From: Rhodobacteraceae bacterium bin131
GTDB lineage: Bacteria > Pseudomonadota > Alphaproteobacteria > Rhodobacterales > Rhodobacteraceae
Direction of reading: 5' to 3'
DNA: 64,000 nt
Assembly (NCBI GenBank): GCA_002239085.1
Contig: MPNP01000004.1
Location: 31,428-95,427 of the forward strand
In this document: positions 56,645 through 64,000 of the stretch, in pieces
How positions within the stretch are numbered: the stretch's first letter is position 1
Layout: each line of letters opens with the position of its first letter
Program-made: the position numbers and the translations under genes
Notes under the pieces: generated by a model
The model's input: the letters and a program-made list of their open reading frames with translations, nothing else
Databases searched by the model: none
Told to the model about the DNA's origin: nothing

Positions 56645-58138
56645 TTATCCAGATTGAATTTCGTAAACAAAATCGCGAGCTTCACTAATCAAATCAACTG
56701 GTTTTTGCCCGAGCGCCAAGGTGCTCAAATTTTCAAAAAATCGGCGTCCAAATAAAAGCGGAGGACTCGGGTTGGAGTGAGACCTCATGATTGTCCCAAT
56801 CTCTCTCCCATCGGTTGGGCTGAAACCACTAATCAGGCGATCGATATCCAAAGTCGCTATGGGTTGTTGACTACCCCGAACAAAAATTACAGCCTCGGTG
56901 TCATTCGGCAAAGCTTCAAGCCCCAATCTGATTTGGTTACTTTTACTCGAATCCAAGGGATGAACTACTGTTCTAATTCGATTGGACCAAGTCTCCAAAC
57001 CCTCGAAAGAGATTGAAGAATCACCTACAACGTAAATCCCTTCTATTTGTGACTTAATCAATGGGCTGAGAAGTTTCGTGTCATCACTTACTTTATTTTC
57101 GCTGAGAACTAATGCAAAGACCTTAGGTTTAGTGGGTCGAGTTCGCAAACTGTTTCTTGGTTGACGTCGGGTAGGAATTTCCTTAAGTAACCCTCCAGCC
57201 CCCATTGAAGCAAAATCTTCTGTGGTCAACTTGATACCACAGGCAATTCTTTCCAGGACCCAATCTGCTCCATTAAGGGCGATTGATCGTACGCACCCTG
57301 GCAAACCAATCACTTCTTGAATACCTAATTGTCCATAAAAAAGTAAATTCCCTGGATCTACTGGTATTCCTACCTGAACCAATGTTCCCCCAGCACTACA
57401 CAATGCCTTCGGCCCAATATCATTTTTATCTGAGGTTGCTGAGGAGGTGAGAATCAGGATGATAGGGGAAACACAGCTTTTGATTGCTTTCGTTAATTCA
57501 GTCGTATTATGTTCAGTGGTCGCGGTTGTATTTAATTCTATACCGAGCGATTCCAACCTTAAGCGCGTGGCTTGGAGTCCCTTAGCGGCTAACTTTTCAT
57601 CCCGTGGAGTTTGAACAGTCATTATCAGGTCTGCGGATGTTAATGTGACCGCTCTGAAACGAATTGTGTCGTCAAGTTGGTCTAATGCTGTATTAACTAA
57701 GGCCGATTTCACCCCATATTGAATCACCTTGATTGTGCAGACCAACTGGTTTTTGGAAACCCGAACGTGATGACCTAATGTTGCCAGAGTAATTGATTGG
57801 TCAACAAGGTTAAATTGCTTGATTTTATCAGGATTTATTTCAATTAATCCCGGCTTTGTTGCAAACAAATTAACCCTTCCTGTAAACGGTGCTGAAGCAA
57901 CAAAAGCTGGTTCTAATTCAACAAGTCTGTTGCCGATTATTTTAGCCGCTTCGTCTTCACCAATGTCATCGTGCTCCAAAATTGCAACCATTAATTCGGT
58001 CAATTTGGTCGTCTTGATTGACGCCAATTGTTCCTCCCTTAAGATCGTCCCTTTAGGGATTTTTTTGGAGTGAATATGGAGTGAATGGGCCAAGATTGCA
58101 CCTTGGCATTCAGAAAGGGGATAAAGGCCGAATTTCAT
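56645..58138 (-). CDS. MoeA-like molybdopterin-binding protein fused to a MobA-like domain
   Basis: A 497-aa protein encoded with cox maturation genes. The N-terminal part (about 1-330) is of the molybdopterin-binding type found beside CoxL clusters, with the ILILTSSATSDKNDIGPKALCSAGG binding stretch. The C-terminal part (about 340-497) has the length of a MobA/MocA nucleotidyltransferase, but the LAAGxSxRMG signature is replaced by ALVLSENKVSDDTK and the acidic metal site near VIFVRGSQQPI lacks its Asp, so cytidylyl transfer by this domain is doubtful. Confidence 0.78.
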   Translation of the reverse strand: MKFGLYPLSECQGAILAHSLHIHSKKIPKGTILREEQLASIKTTKLTELMVAILEHDDIGEDEAAKIIGNRLVELEPAFVASAPFTGRVNLFATKPGLIEINPDKIKQFNLVDQSITLATLGHHVRVSKNQLVCTIKVIQYGVKSALVNTALDQLDDTIRFRAVTLTSADLIMTVQTPRDEKLAAKGLQATRLRLESLGIELNTTATTEHNTTELTKAIKSCVSPIILILTSSATSDKNDIGPKALCSAGGTLVQVGIPVDPGNLLFYGQLGIQEVIGLPGCVRSIALNGADWVLERIACGIKLTTEDFASMGAGGLLKEIPTRRQPRNSLRTRPTKPKVFALVLSENKVSDDTKLLSPLIKSQIEGIYVVGDSSISFEGLETWSNRIRTVVHPLDSSKSNQIRLGLEALPNDTEAVIFVRGSQQPIATLDIDRLISGFSPTDGREIGTIMRSHSNPSPPLLFGRRFFENLSTLALGQKPVDLISEARDFVYEIQSG

Positions 58139-58143
58139 TGATT

Positions 58144-59154
58144 TCAGAATCCCCTTCGTAAGGTCTGGATAATCTCGGCAAGAACCGACACGGCTATTTC
58201 GGCAGGTGTTCGTGAACCAATATCTAAACCGATGGGGGCATGAAGCCGCTTGAGTTCAGACTCAGAAACGCCAATTTTTGTGAGGCGATCGATCCGCTTT
58301 CTATGAGTCCGATTTGAGCCTAAGCAACCAATGTAGAATGCTGGAGTTTTAAGGGCTTGGATGATTGCGGGGTCATCAATCAGTGAATCATGGGTCAGGG
58401 TGATAATTGCCGTTCTTAAGTCTGGATTTTCTTCCTGAATCGCTTTATCAGGCCATTCATTATTTATGCGTTCATTGGGAAATCGACTTGGTGTCACAAA
58501 AGCAGAACGAGGGTCAATGAGAACGGTCTGAAATCCCATCTGTCGTGCCATATTCATGAGTGGTTGAGCGATATGCACTCCGCCAACAACAATGAGCTTA
58601 AGGGGCGGATTGAATACATTGAAGAATAAATCGCCCTCTAATCCCGACTTATCTAATTTTAGTCTTTCTTCCAGAGCTGAGGTCATATGCTTTGAATGTT
58701 GAGGAATAATTCTTTGATTAAAGTTGATTAGGTTGTGTTCAACGATAACTGGGATTCCTTTTGAACGCCATGAAACCAATTCACTTAGTCGCTCATAGTT
58801 AGTCCCGTGGGGTCCGTTGATAGGTTCAACCAGCACTTTAATATTTCCTCCACATGCCAAGCCAACCGCAAAGGCATCTTCATCGGCAACCCCAAACTCT
58901 AGGATCTTTGGCTTCTCAGAATTGAGAGTTGCCAAGGCCTCTGCTACCACTGCTCCCTCAACACAGCCCCCAGAAACTGATCCGGCAATTGCACCGTCAG
59001 CACTTATTGCGAGCAGGCTTCCAACGGGTCTTGGCGCTGACCCCCATGTTTCGATTACAGTCGCAAGAGCAGCTCCACATTCTTGAAACCAAGTGAGTGC
59101 AATTTCGGGAATTTGTTCATGTTCAGGACGTTTCACTTTCATTGGATTCCTCAA
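58144..59154 (-). CDS. XdhC/CoxI-family maturation protein
   Basis: A 336-aa protein. The N-terminal XdhC domain has ATVIETWGSAPRPVGSLLAI, GSVSGGCVEGAVV and GLACGGNIKVLVEP; the C-terminal Rossmann domain has LIVVGGVHIAQPL and ALKTPAFYIGCLGSNRTHRKR. The family inserts or sulfurates the molybdenum cofactor of hydroxylases. It lies 5 bp before the MoeA-like gene and abuts coxE. Confidence 0.88.
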   Translation of the reverse strand: MRNPMKVKRPEHEQIPEIALTWFQECGAALATVIETWGSAPRPVGSLLAISADGAIAGSVSGGCVEGAVVAEALATLNSEKPKILEFGVADEDAFAVGLACGGNIKVLVEPINGPHGTNYERLSELVSWRSKGIPVIVEHNLINFNQRIIPQHSKHMTSALEERLKLDKSGLEGDLFFNVFNPPLKLIVVGGVHIAQPLMNMARQMGFQTVLIDPRSAFVTPSRFPNERINNEWPDKAIQEENPDLRTAIITLTHDSLIDDPAIIQALKTPAFYIGCLGSNRTHRKRIDRLTKIGVSESELKRLHAPIGLDIGSRTPAEIAVSVLAEIIQTLRRGF

Positions 59155-60429
59155 TTAGTGTTTCGAAAGCGACCCGCCTGTCGCCATGGCTTCTATCAAG
59201 CGCTTCTTACTACCGTGGTCATCAGGTGAACTGATTGCCGTGGCAAGGTCAGTTAAAGAATTTATGCTATGAGCAGATACGACGCAATCAACATGTGGTA
59301 AAATAGTCATAATCCCTCGTGCCTTTGGGGCAAAATCTTGCCATCGCAAGAGCGGATTAAGCCAGATCAATTTAAGTGAACTCCGCCGTATTCGTTTTAT
59401 TTCAGCTTCAAGCAGTTCAGGATTACCACCCTCTAACCCATCTGTAATCAACAAGATAATGGAGCCGCGGCTGAGCACTCTTCGGGACCATTGAAAACTA
59501 AATGTCTTTAAGCACTCTCCAATTCGAGTGCCACCTTCCCAGTCTCCCGCCTCTTTACCGGCCGATTCGATAGCGACATCAATGTCCTTAATCGAAAGAT
59601 TTCGAGTGATGTTGGTCAATTTTGTTCCAAAGGTGAAAGTGTGAACTTTAGACCACCCAAGTCCTTTCTTATTGGCGACAGTATGAAGAAAGTGCAATAG
59701 CATTCGGGAGTAATTTGACATACTGCCAGAAATATCACATAAAGCAATCAAATCAGGATATTTTTGTTTATGTCGGCGGAAACGAATCGAACTCAGCTCA
59801 CCTCCTTGTCGACTAGCAATTTGCATGGTTGCTCTCCAGTCAGCTAAAGAGCCACTTGGGTGAGGTTTTGTCCGACGGGTCTTAAGTGGTTTGACAGGCA
59901 GTTTCAGTTGAGTAATCGCTTGTTTTGCTTCGGCAACTTCTTCGGGAGTCATCTGCTCAAAATCCATCATTTTTAGCTTATCAATTGAAGAAGTTGTTCC
60001 CGTTGCCAGAATCTCAATTTGCTCAACGCCCTCATTTTCGTGCGACTCCTGATGCTTGTGCCGAGAAATATCTCCTAATAGGGCACTTGCAGCTCGTCGC
60101 ATTCCACTCTTGGGAACAGGTTTCTCAGCCACGCCCCTTAAGCTGGGCAGCATGAATGACATCATCTGGTCGTGAAAGCGGGGATCTTTCCAAAACAGTC
60201 GAAAAATTTCCTCAAAGACAACAAGATGCTCTGGTTTCGTTACAAAACTGGTATGCAAGATCCAGAACAAGTCCTGTTTGGTTGAAAATCCAACCTCACT
60301 AACAGCTCTTATCGCTTTTGCAATTTGACCAGTACCAACAGAGATACCAGAATATCTGAGAGCTCGGGCAAAATGCACAAGATTTTCTAATAGTTTTCCT
60401 TGAAGTTCTGTTGGACCTGCTGCAATCAT
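59155..60429 (-). CDS. coxE: VWA-domain protein CoxE
   Basis: A 424-aa cytoplasmic protein. The C-terminal von Willebrand A domain has the MIDAS motif CDISGSMSNYSRM (about 233) and LLITDGLEGGN. CoxE works with the AAA ATPase CoxD in maturation of the CoxL active site in Oligotropha; here it should do the same for the form II enzyme. Encoded between coxD (32 bp) and the XdhC-type gene. Confidence 0.9.
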   Translation of the reverse strand: MIAAGPTELQGKLLENLVHFARALRYSGISVGTGQIAKAIRAVSEVGFSTKQDLFWILHTSFVTKPEHLVVFEEIFRLFWKDPRFHDQMMSFMLPSLRGVAEKPVPKSGMRRAASALLGDISRHKHQESHENEGVEQIEILATGTTSSIDKLKMMDFEQMTPEEVAEAKQAITQLKLPVKPLKTRRTKPHPSGSLADWRATMQIASRQGGELSSIRFRRHKQKYPDLIALCDISGSMSNYSRMLLHFLHTVANKKGLGWSKVHTFTFGTKLTNITRNLSIKDIDVAIESAGKEAGDWEGGTRIGECLKTFSFQWSRRVLSRGSIILLITDGLEGGNPELLEAEIKRIRRSSLKLIWLNPLLRWQDFAPKARGIMTILPHVDCVVSAHSINSLTDLATAISSPDDHGSKKRLIEAMATGGSLSKH

Positions 60430-60461
60430 CGGGCGACTCTATAAATTGACTTGCCCCTAAA

Positions 60462-61379
60462 TTATTCGGTTTGTGTGTGGAGTTTTTCTTGCACCTGATT
60501 CAAAATTCTGGTGCATTCCGATCCCTCAATTTTGGCAATATCATCCTGAAACTTTAGTACCGCTCCCAATGAATCAGCGATTACTTCTGGCGATAGGGCA
60601 ACAGTATTAAGTGCCAAAAGACATTTAGCCCAGTCAATTGCTTCAGCAATTCCTGGCTTTTTAAATAAATCCTCTTCACGAAGTGCCTGAACAAATAAAA
60701 CGATTTCGTGGGTTAGTCTTTCACCCGCTTCAGGAACTTTTATTTGTAAAATTTCGAGTTCCCGCTGAAATTCCGGATAGCTGACCCAGTGATAAAAGCA
60801 ACGACGCTTTAAAGCATCATGGACTTCACGAGTGCGATTTGAAGTTAATATAATGATGGGAGGATTCTGGGCCTTGATGGTCCCTAGTTCAGGGATCGTT
60901 ATCTGAAAATCTGAGAGAATTTCTAAAAGAAACGCTTCAAAGGGTTCATCGGTTCGGTCAATCTCATCAATCAGTAAAATGGGTGGACCATTCTCATCTT
61001 CCTCCAGGGCATGGAAAAGTGGGCGAGAGATCAGATAGTCTCTTGAAAACAGCTCACTTTGCAATTGCTGTCGGTCAATTTTTCCGCTAGCCTCGGCAGT
61101 ACGAATTGCTACCAATTGAGCCGGAAAATTCCATTCGTATACAGCAGAACTCGTATCGAGTCCTTCATAACATTGTAAGCGAATAAGTTTTCTGCCAAGG
61201 GCCTTTGTAATTGCTAAGGCAATTTCGGTTTTTCCTACTCCCGCCTCCCCTTCAAGGAATAGGGGATGATTGAGTTTGAGTGACAGAAACAGTGAGGTGG
61301 CCAAAGATCTGCTACAAATGTAACCAACATTCTGTAGTATCTTTTGCAACTCATCAACGGAGTCTAAACTTGCAAGCAA
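60462..61379 (-). CDS. coxD: MoxR-type AAA ATPase CoxD
   Basis: A 305-aa AAA+ ATPase with Walker A GEAGVGKTE (about 44-52), Walker B ILLIDEIDRTDE and the sensor 1 stretch IIILTSNRTREVHDALKRRCFYHWV. Partner of CoxE. It is the first gene of the maturation group coxD-coxE-xdhC-moeA, directly upstream of coxSLM. Gap 61380-61605 shows only the tRNA promoter area. Confidence 0.9.
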   Translation of the reverse strand: MLASLDSVDELQKILQNVGYICSRSLATSLFLSLKLNHPLFLEGEAGVGKTEIALAITKALGRKLIRLQCYEGLDTSSAVYEWNFPAQLVAIRTAEASGKIDRQQLQSELFSRDYLISRPLFHALEEDENGPPILLIDEIDRTDEPFEAFLLEILSDFQITIPELGTIKAQNPPIIILTSNRTREVHDALKRRCFYHWVSYPEFQRELEILQIKVPEAGERLTHEIVLFVQALREEDLFKKPGIAEAIDWAKCLLALNTVALSPEVIADSLGAVLKFQDDIAKIEGSECTRILNQVQEKLHTQTE

Positions 61380-61605
61380 TAGCTTCTCTCTAATAATTTA
61401 TTTTTCTAGAGGGGAAGTATACATCCAGTCTGATAAAAATTGAATTAAGAATTTGGAAAATTAATTTGAGGTCCTTGAAAGGATTTTGAACCCATGCTTG
61501 GATTGTTCCAATCAATGTTGAAGTAGTTTAAAATCTTGTATTATTTGAATGTGATTCTAATTTATTCCGCTAGCAGGGAAGCATTCACCAATGCGAAATT
61601 GATAT

Positions 61606-61682
61606 GGCGGAGTAGCTCAGTAGGTTAGAGCAGCGGAATCATAATCCGCGTGTCGGGGGTTCAAGTCCCTCCTCCGCTACCA
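61606..61682 (+). tRNA. tRNA-Met (CAT), elongator type
   Basis: A 77-nt cloverleaf: acceptor GGCGGAG pairs with CTCCGCT (with a G-U first pair), D-arm with AGCTCAGTAGGTTAGAGC, anticodon stem GCGGA/TCCGC with loop ATCATAA (anticodon CAT at 61640-61642), T-arm GGGGGTTCAAGTCCC, and encoded CCA. The G1-U72 pair and three-G-less anticodon stem fit the elongator rather than the initiator. A TTGAAG/TATTAT pair (61518-61544, 15-bp spacer) could be its promoter. Confidence 0.97.
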
Positions 61683-62467
61683 TTTCTCAAAATAAATTGT
61701 TAACCTATTATGCTGCATCAAAAATCATTTTGAGCTGATTTATTTTATTACCCGCACCGTGTAACCTTTTTGACTCGCAGTGCTTGATGCCGTTTTACTT
61801 GAATTTAGCGTGAATCAGCTGGACAGGATGGCGAGAACCAAGATGCAAGGGGAATAGACGCTAGATTGGCCTCTTTTTTGCACGTGGTGTCACGTGTCTT
61901 CTCATTCCCTCAAATGCCCTTTTCCGGGGAGCGTTTCAGAATTTATCATAATGACGTGAACAACGGAAATGAAGAGAATTATTGTGTTCACACTGGATGG
62001 ACATAACTTCTATGGATTTGAATCACATGGCTTTGTGAACAAGACACATGCCCCTAGTCTGATAAACAAGGGTAGGGGCAGTGAGAGGCACAAAGAAAGA
62101 AGAATAATCCTTAATGATACGCAACTACATTGGGTTAATAAAGCCAAACATCCAAAGTCAGTCAATTCGAGAGATAAAATGGGGCTATGTACTGTCCCAT
62201 AACCGAAATATTCATGCGGCATGACTAGAAGCTCATAACCTTGAATGGAAACTAATCGCACAGTTTAAGGACTGATTAGAATTATCTTGAGATGAGGTAG
62301 AGCGGTAAGATCTCAGGAGAGGAGATTATTTACAGATCTGGTTTGGGTAACATTCGCAAACCCATCCATGGATTACATAAAAATATCAAGAGTCAGGAAT
62401 TTTAAGATATACCAAAAAATGGGTTTTCCGGCCAGTATATCGCCTCTAGGACGGCACTTATTCCAAC
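61683..62467. other. 785-bp gap downstream of tRNA-Met
   Basis: No recognised gene. A 77-aa plus-strand frame (61969-62202) and an overlapping minus-strand frame have no family resemblance. The position beside a tRNA gene and the following XRE/unknown pair make an integrated or decayed accessory segment possible, but I found no repeat of the tRNA 3' end and no integrase. Confidence 0.35.
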
Positions 62468-62486
62468 AATAGTTTGACAAACTATT
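62468..62486 (+). promoter_or_regulatory. Palindromic operator/-35 of the XRE gene
   Basis: AATAGTTTG-A-CAAACTATT is a 19-bp perfect palindrome 42 bp upstream of the XRE gene. Its core includes TTGACA (62474-62479), a consensus -35; no well-spaced -10 was found (nearest TAATAA is 12 bp away). Overlap of operator and -35 suggests autorepression by the XRE protein. Confidence 0.6.
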
Positions 62487-62527
62487 ACGCATAATAAAAA
62501 AAATTAGCAATCATATATTGAAAAATA

Positions 62528-62905
62528 ATGACCAAGTACTACATAGTACACATGTCAGGATTCGGAACACATATTAGATCGCTACGTGAAAGCCGTTTAA
62601 AGGCTAGCAAAGAATACAGTGTTCGCAAAGTTGCAATGAAAATTGGAGTAGAGCCTGCATACTTAAGCAAGGTGGAACGAGAAGTTGTTCCCCCACCTTC
62701 AGAAGCGAAAATAATTGCACTGGCAGAAGTTCTTGGTGAAGACCAGGATGTTCTATTGGCGATGGCAGGAAAAGTATCGTCAGATCTTTTAAAGATCATA
62801 AAAGCTCGTCCAATGCTATTTGCGGAGCTTATCCGTAGATTAAAAGAAGAACCCGATCACGCGGTCCTTCGAGTTGTACGAGAAATCAAAGATGGTGAAT
62901 GGTAA
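62528..62905 (+). CDS. XRE-family helix-turn-helix regulator
   Basis: A 125-aa protein. The HTH (about 12-70) has FGTHIRSLRESR, SVRKVAMKIGVEPAYLSKVERE and PSEAKIIALAEVLGEDQDVLL; a short helical C-terminus follows. The ATG at 62528 is used; an ATG at 62552 (MSGFGTH) is an alternative that matches the usual start of such domains. The next gene follows after 12 bp, so the two form an operon, probably autoregulated through 62468-62486. Confidence 0.85.
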   Translation: MTKYYIVHMSGFGTHIRSLRESRLKASKEYSVRKVAMKIGVEPAYLSKVEREVVPPPSEAKIIALAEVLGEDQDVLLAMAGKVSSDLLKIIKARPMLFAELIRRLKEEPDHAVLRVVREIKDGEW

Positions 62906-62917
62906 AGGAGTTAAAAT

Positions 62918-63925
62918 ATGATTTGCCTCGAGAATGATAGTTTAGAAATTCGGTTCCCTGAAGTGCATGAAAATGCCGGAGTGAGAATAAATTTTCAGAG
63001 AACACTGCGCTTGCCCGATGATGGTGAAATACATTATCTGCCGCCAGGATTGGGAGAATTTCCTTTAAGACACATTGAAGACTTCGACTTGGATGAACAC
63101 AATCATCTAAAAGAGCGGGGCGGTGTCATTATGCCAATGTTTCAAGCGGATGCTCTGTGGTTAAACTTTGATTCAATACATAAAACTCTCGATGCAAGTT
63201 ACCCGATTGCTGTCAAAATTGGCACTGGAAAAATATGTGCTGTTTCGGGTGATGAATGGGTGGCGAACCTAAACCGTGACCCTCAGGACTATGTCGTAGT
63301 TCCAGACCAACCTTGGATTGACGGGTACAATGTTGGGAAAGATATTGTCAAGCAGTTTGTCGCGGCACCACTTGGGCAAGGATACACTGTTGAAGAGCAG
63401 TTCAAGCCAAATTCAACCACAGGGGGTATTCAAATTCAAGTCTTTCCGATGAAACGGGAATTTTATGACAGACTAAACAAACGTGATTTTCATGATAAGT
63501 ATCGCATGGAATCTTCAATGATGATGTGTTGCAGCCCATCAGTCGAAATGGGTTTAGCCCCAGGAGGGTCCATGAATCAAGAGATTTACGAAGATCATCA
63601 TGATTTTGACGCCTGGGATATGCGGACAACTGAACGTTGCTTTGTCACCATCGCCAATGCCGAGCAATGGATAAATATTACTGGTCAAGAACCACCATTA
63701 AGTCCAATGAGCGCAGAAGACTATAACGATGAAGGATTGCCTTGGTTTGACTATTATGATGGTGATAAAGAAGCGATAGATGGAGCAAAGAAACTTGGGA
63801 AGATCAAATCCATTAAAGATATCAAGCCAAAAACTGGAAAGAATTTCTGGAGTGATGGAGCACCATTGAAAACCCCAAATGTTGTTCAATTAGGACGACG
63901 GGAAGTGAACGTTGGCGTGTGGTAG
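62918..63925 (+). CDS. 335-aa protein of unknown function, partner of XRE regulator
   Basis: Soluble, acidic protein with AAAGGAG 7 bases before the ATG. No domain named, but stretches look strongly constrained: INFQRTLRLPDDGEIHYLPPGLGEFPLRH, GGVIMPMFQADALWLNF, AVKIGTGKICAVSG, QDYVVVPDQPWIDGYNVGKD, KQFVAAPLGQGYTVEEQ and GGIQIQVFP. I recall similar uncharacterised proteins in other bacteria, without a function. No signal peptide, membrane helix, HExxH or P-loop is visible. Translation is coupled to the XRE gene by a 12-bp gap. Complete in the window; nothing called after it (63926-64000). Confidence 0.75.
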   Translation: MICLENDSLEIRFPEVHENAGVRINFQRTLRLPDDGEIHYLPPGLGEFPLRHIEDFDLDEHNHLKERGGVIMPMFQADALWLNFDSIHKTLDASYPIAVKIGTGKICAVSGDEWVANLNRDPQDYVVVPDQPWIDGYNVGKDIVKQFVAAPLGQGYTVEEQFKPNSTTGGIQIQVFPMKREFYDRLNKRDFHDKYRMESSMMMCCSPSVEMGLAPGGSMNQEIYEDHHDFDAWDMRTTERCFVTIANAEQWINITGQEPPLSPMSAEDYNDEGLPWFDYYDGDKEAIDGAKKLGKIKSIKDIKPKTGKNFWSDGAPLKTPNVVQLGRREVNVGVW

Positions 63926-64000
63926 TCCTGACCGCCTATACCTGAAAATTACAACAGTGCTGGGGGATACGAAAATTGTTATCCCCCAATGCCAAAATTG

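Noticed and set aside
61606..62486. Integrated element with tRNA attachment site
   Set aside because: No integrase gene and no repeat of the tRNA 3' end were found within the window, so an island boundary cannot be claimed.
1..64000. CRISPR array or rRNA operon
   Set aside because: No series of regularly spaced direct repeats and no rRNA-like sequence was seen.

Overview
The window looks like chromosomal DNA from a marine, heterotrophic alphaproteobacterium of fairly low GC. Supporting signs are a DMSP lyase (dddP), a form II CoxL-type molybdenum hydroxylase cluster, a PHA storage module (phaR/phaC/phaZ), several ABC and TRAP uptake systems, the alphaproteobacterial neighbourhood histone-deacetylase/xseB/ispA, and an alphaproteobacterial-looking elongator tRNA-Met. 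A SAR116-like or related lineage would fit, but this rests on gene content only.

Layout. 0.35-8.0 kb (minus): a sugar/polyol-type ABC importer (binding protein, two permeases, two ATPases) in one operon with a small membrane protein, methylglyoxal synthase and an ATP-dependent dihydroxyacetone kinase; this suggests triose or polyol uptake feeding DHAP. 8.4-12.8 kb: a class I glutamine amidotransferase and the PHA module. 13.0-17.0 kb (minus): a decaying type I restriction-modification operon. hsdR, hsdS and hsdM all carry stops or frameshifts, while an intact zeta-like P-loop gene and a 61-aa partner survive inside it. 17.4-28.4 kb (minus): a ten-gene catabolic operon with a CUT1 ABC importer, a histidinol-dehydrogenase-like (HpsN-like) enzyme, an SDR, a LacI regulator, a SnoaL-like protein, a double cupin and a MetE-like zinc enzyme. 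A LacI-type dyad with a central CG lies just downstream of a -10 box in front of its first gene. 29.5-32.2 kb: a nitrate/sulfonate/taurine-type ABC importer. 32.7-38.8 kb: a DEDDh exonuclease, a DMT exporter and a TRAP importer with unusually large membrane subunits.

38.9-43.7 kb (minus): an MltB-like transglycosylase, a DUF1244 protein, pheS-rplT-rpmI (pheT is not adjacent) and argG. 43.9-50.1 kb: dddP divergent from a DUF3445 heme-dependent N-demethylase-like gene, then Nudix, CCA-adding/poly(A) polymerase family and an ABC exporter. 50.1-52.5 kb (minus): ispA, a diverged xseB-like gene, xseB and a histone-deacetylase-family amidohydrolase. 52.7-61.4 kb (minus): coxSLM (form II) and the maturation genes coxD, coxE, an XdhC/CoxI-type gene and a MoeA-like fusion. 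61.6 kb: tRNA-Met(CAT), followed by about 0.8 kb without a recognisable gene and an XRE regulator plus a 335-aa conserved-looking protein of unknown function behind a perfect palindrome.

The best candidates for something undescribed are the LacI-controlled catabolic operon, the XRE/335-aa pair, the zeta-like pair inside the decaying R-M locus, and the importer that includes methylglyoxal synthase and DHA kinase. All identifications come from reading motifs and family resemblance; no database search was run.
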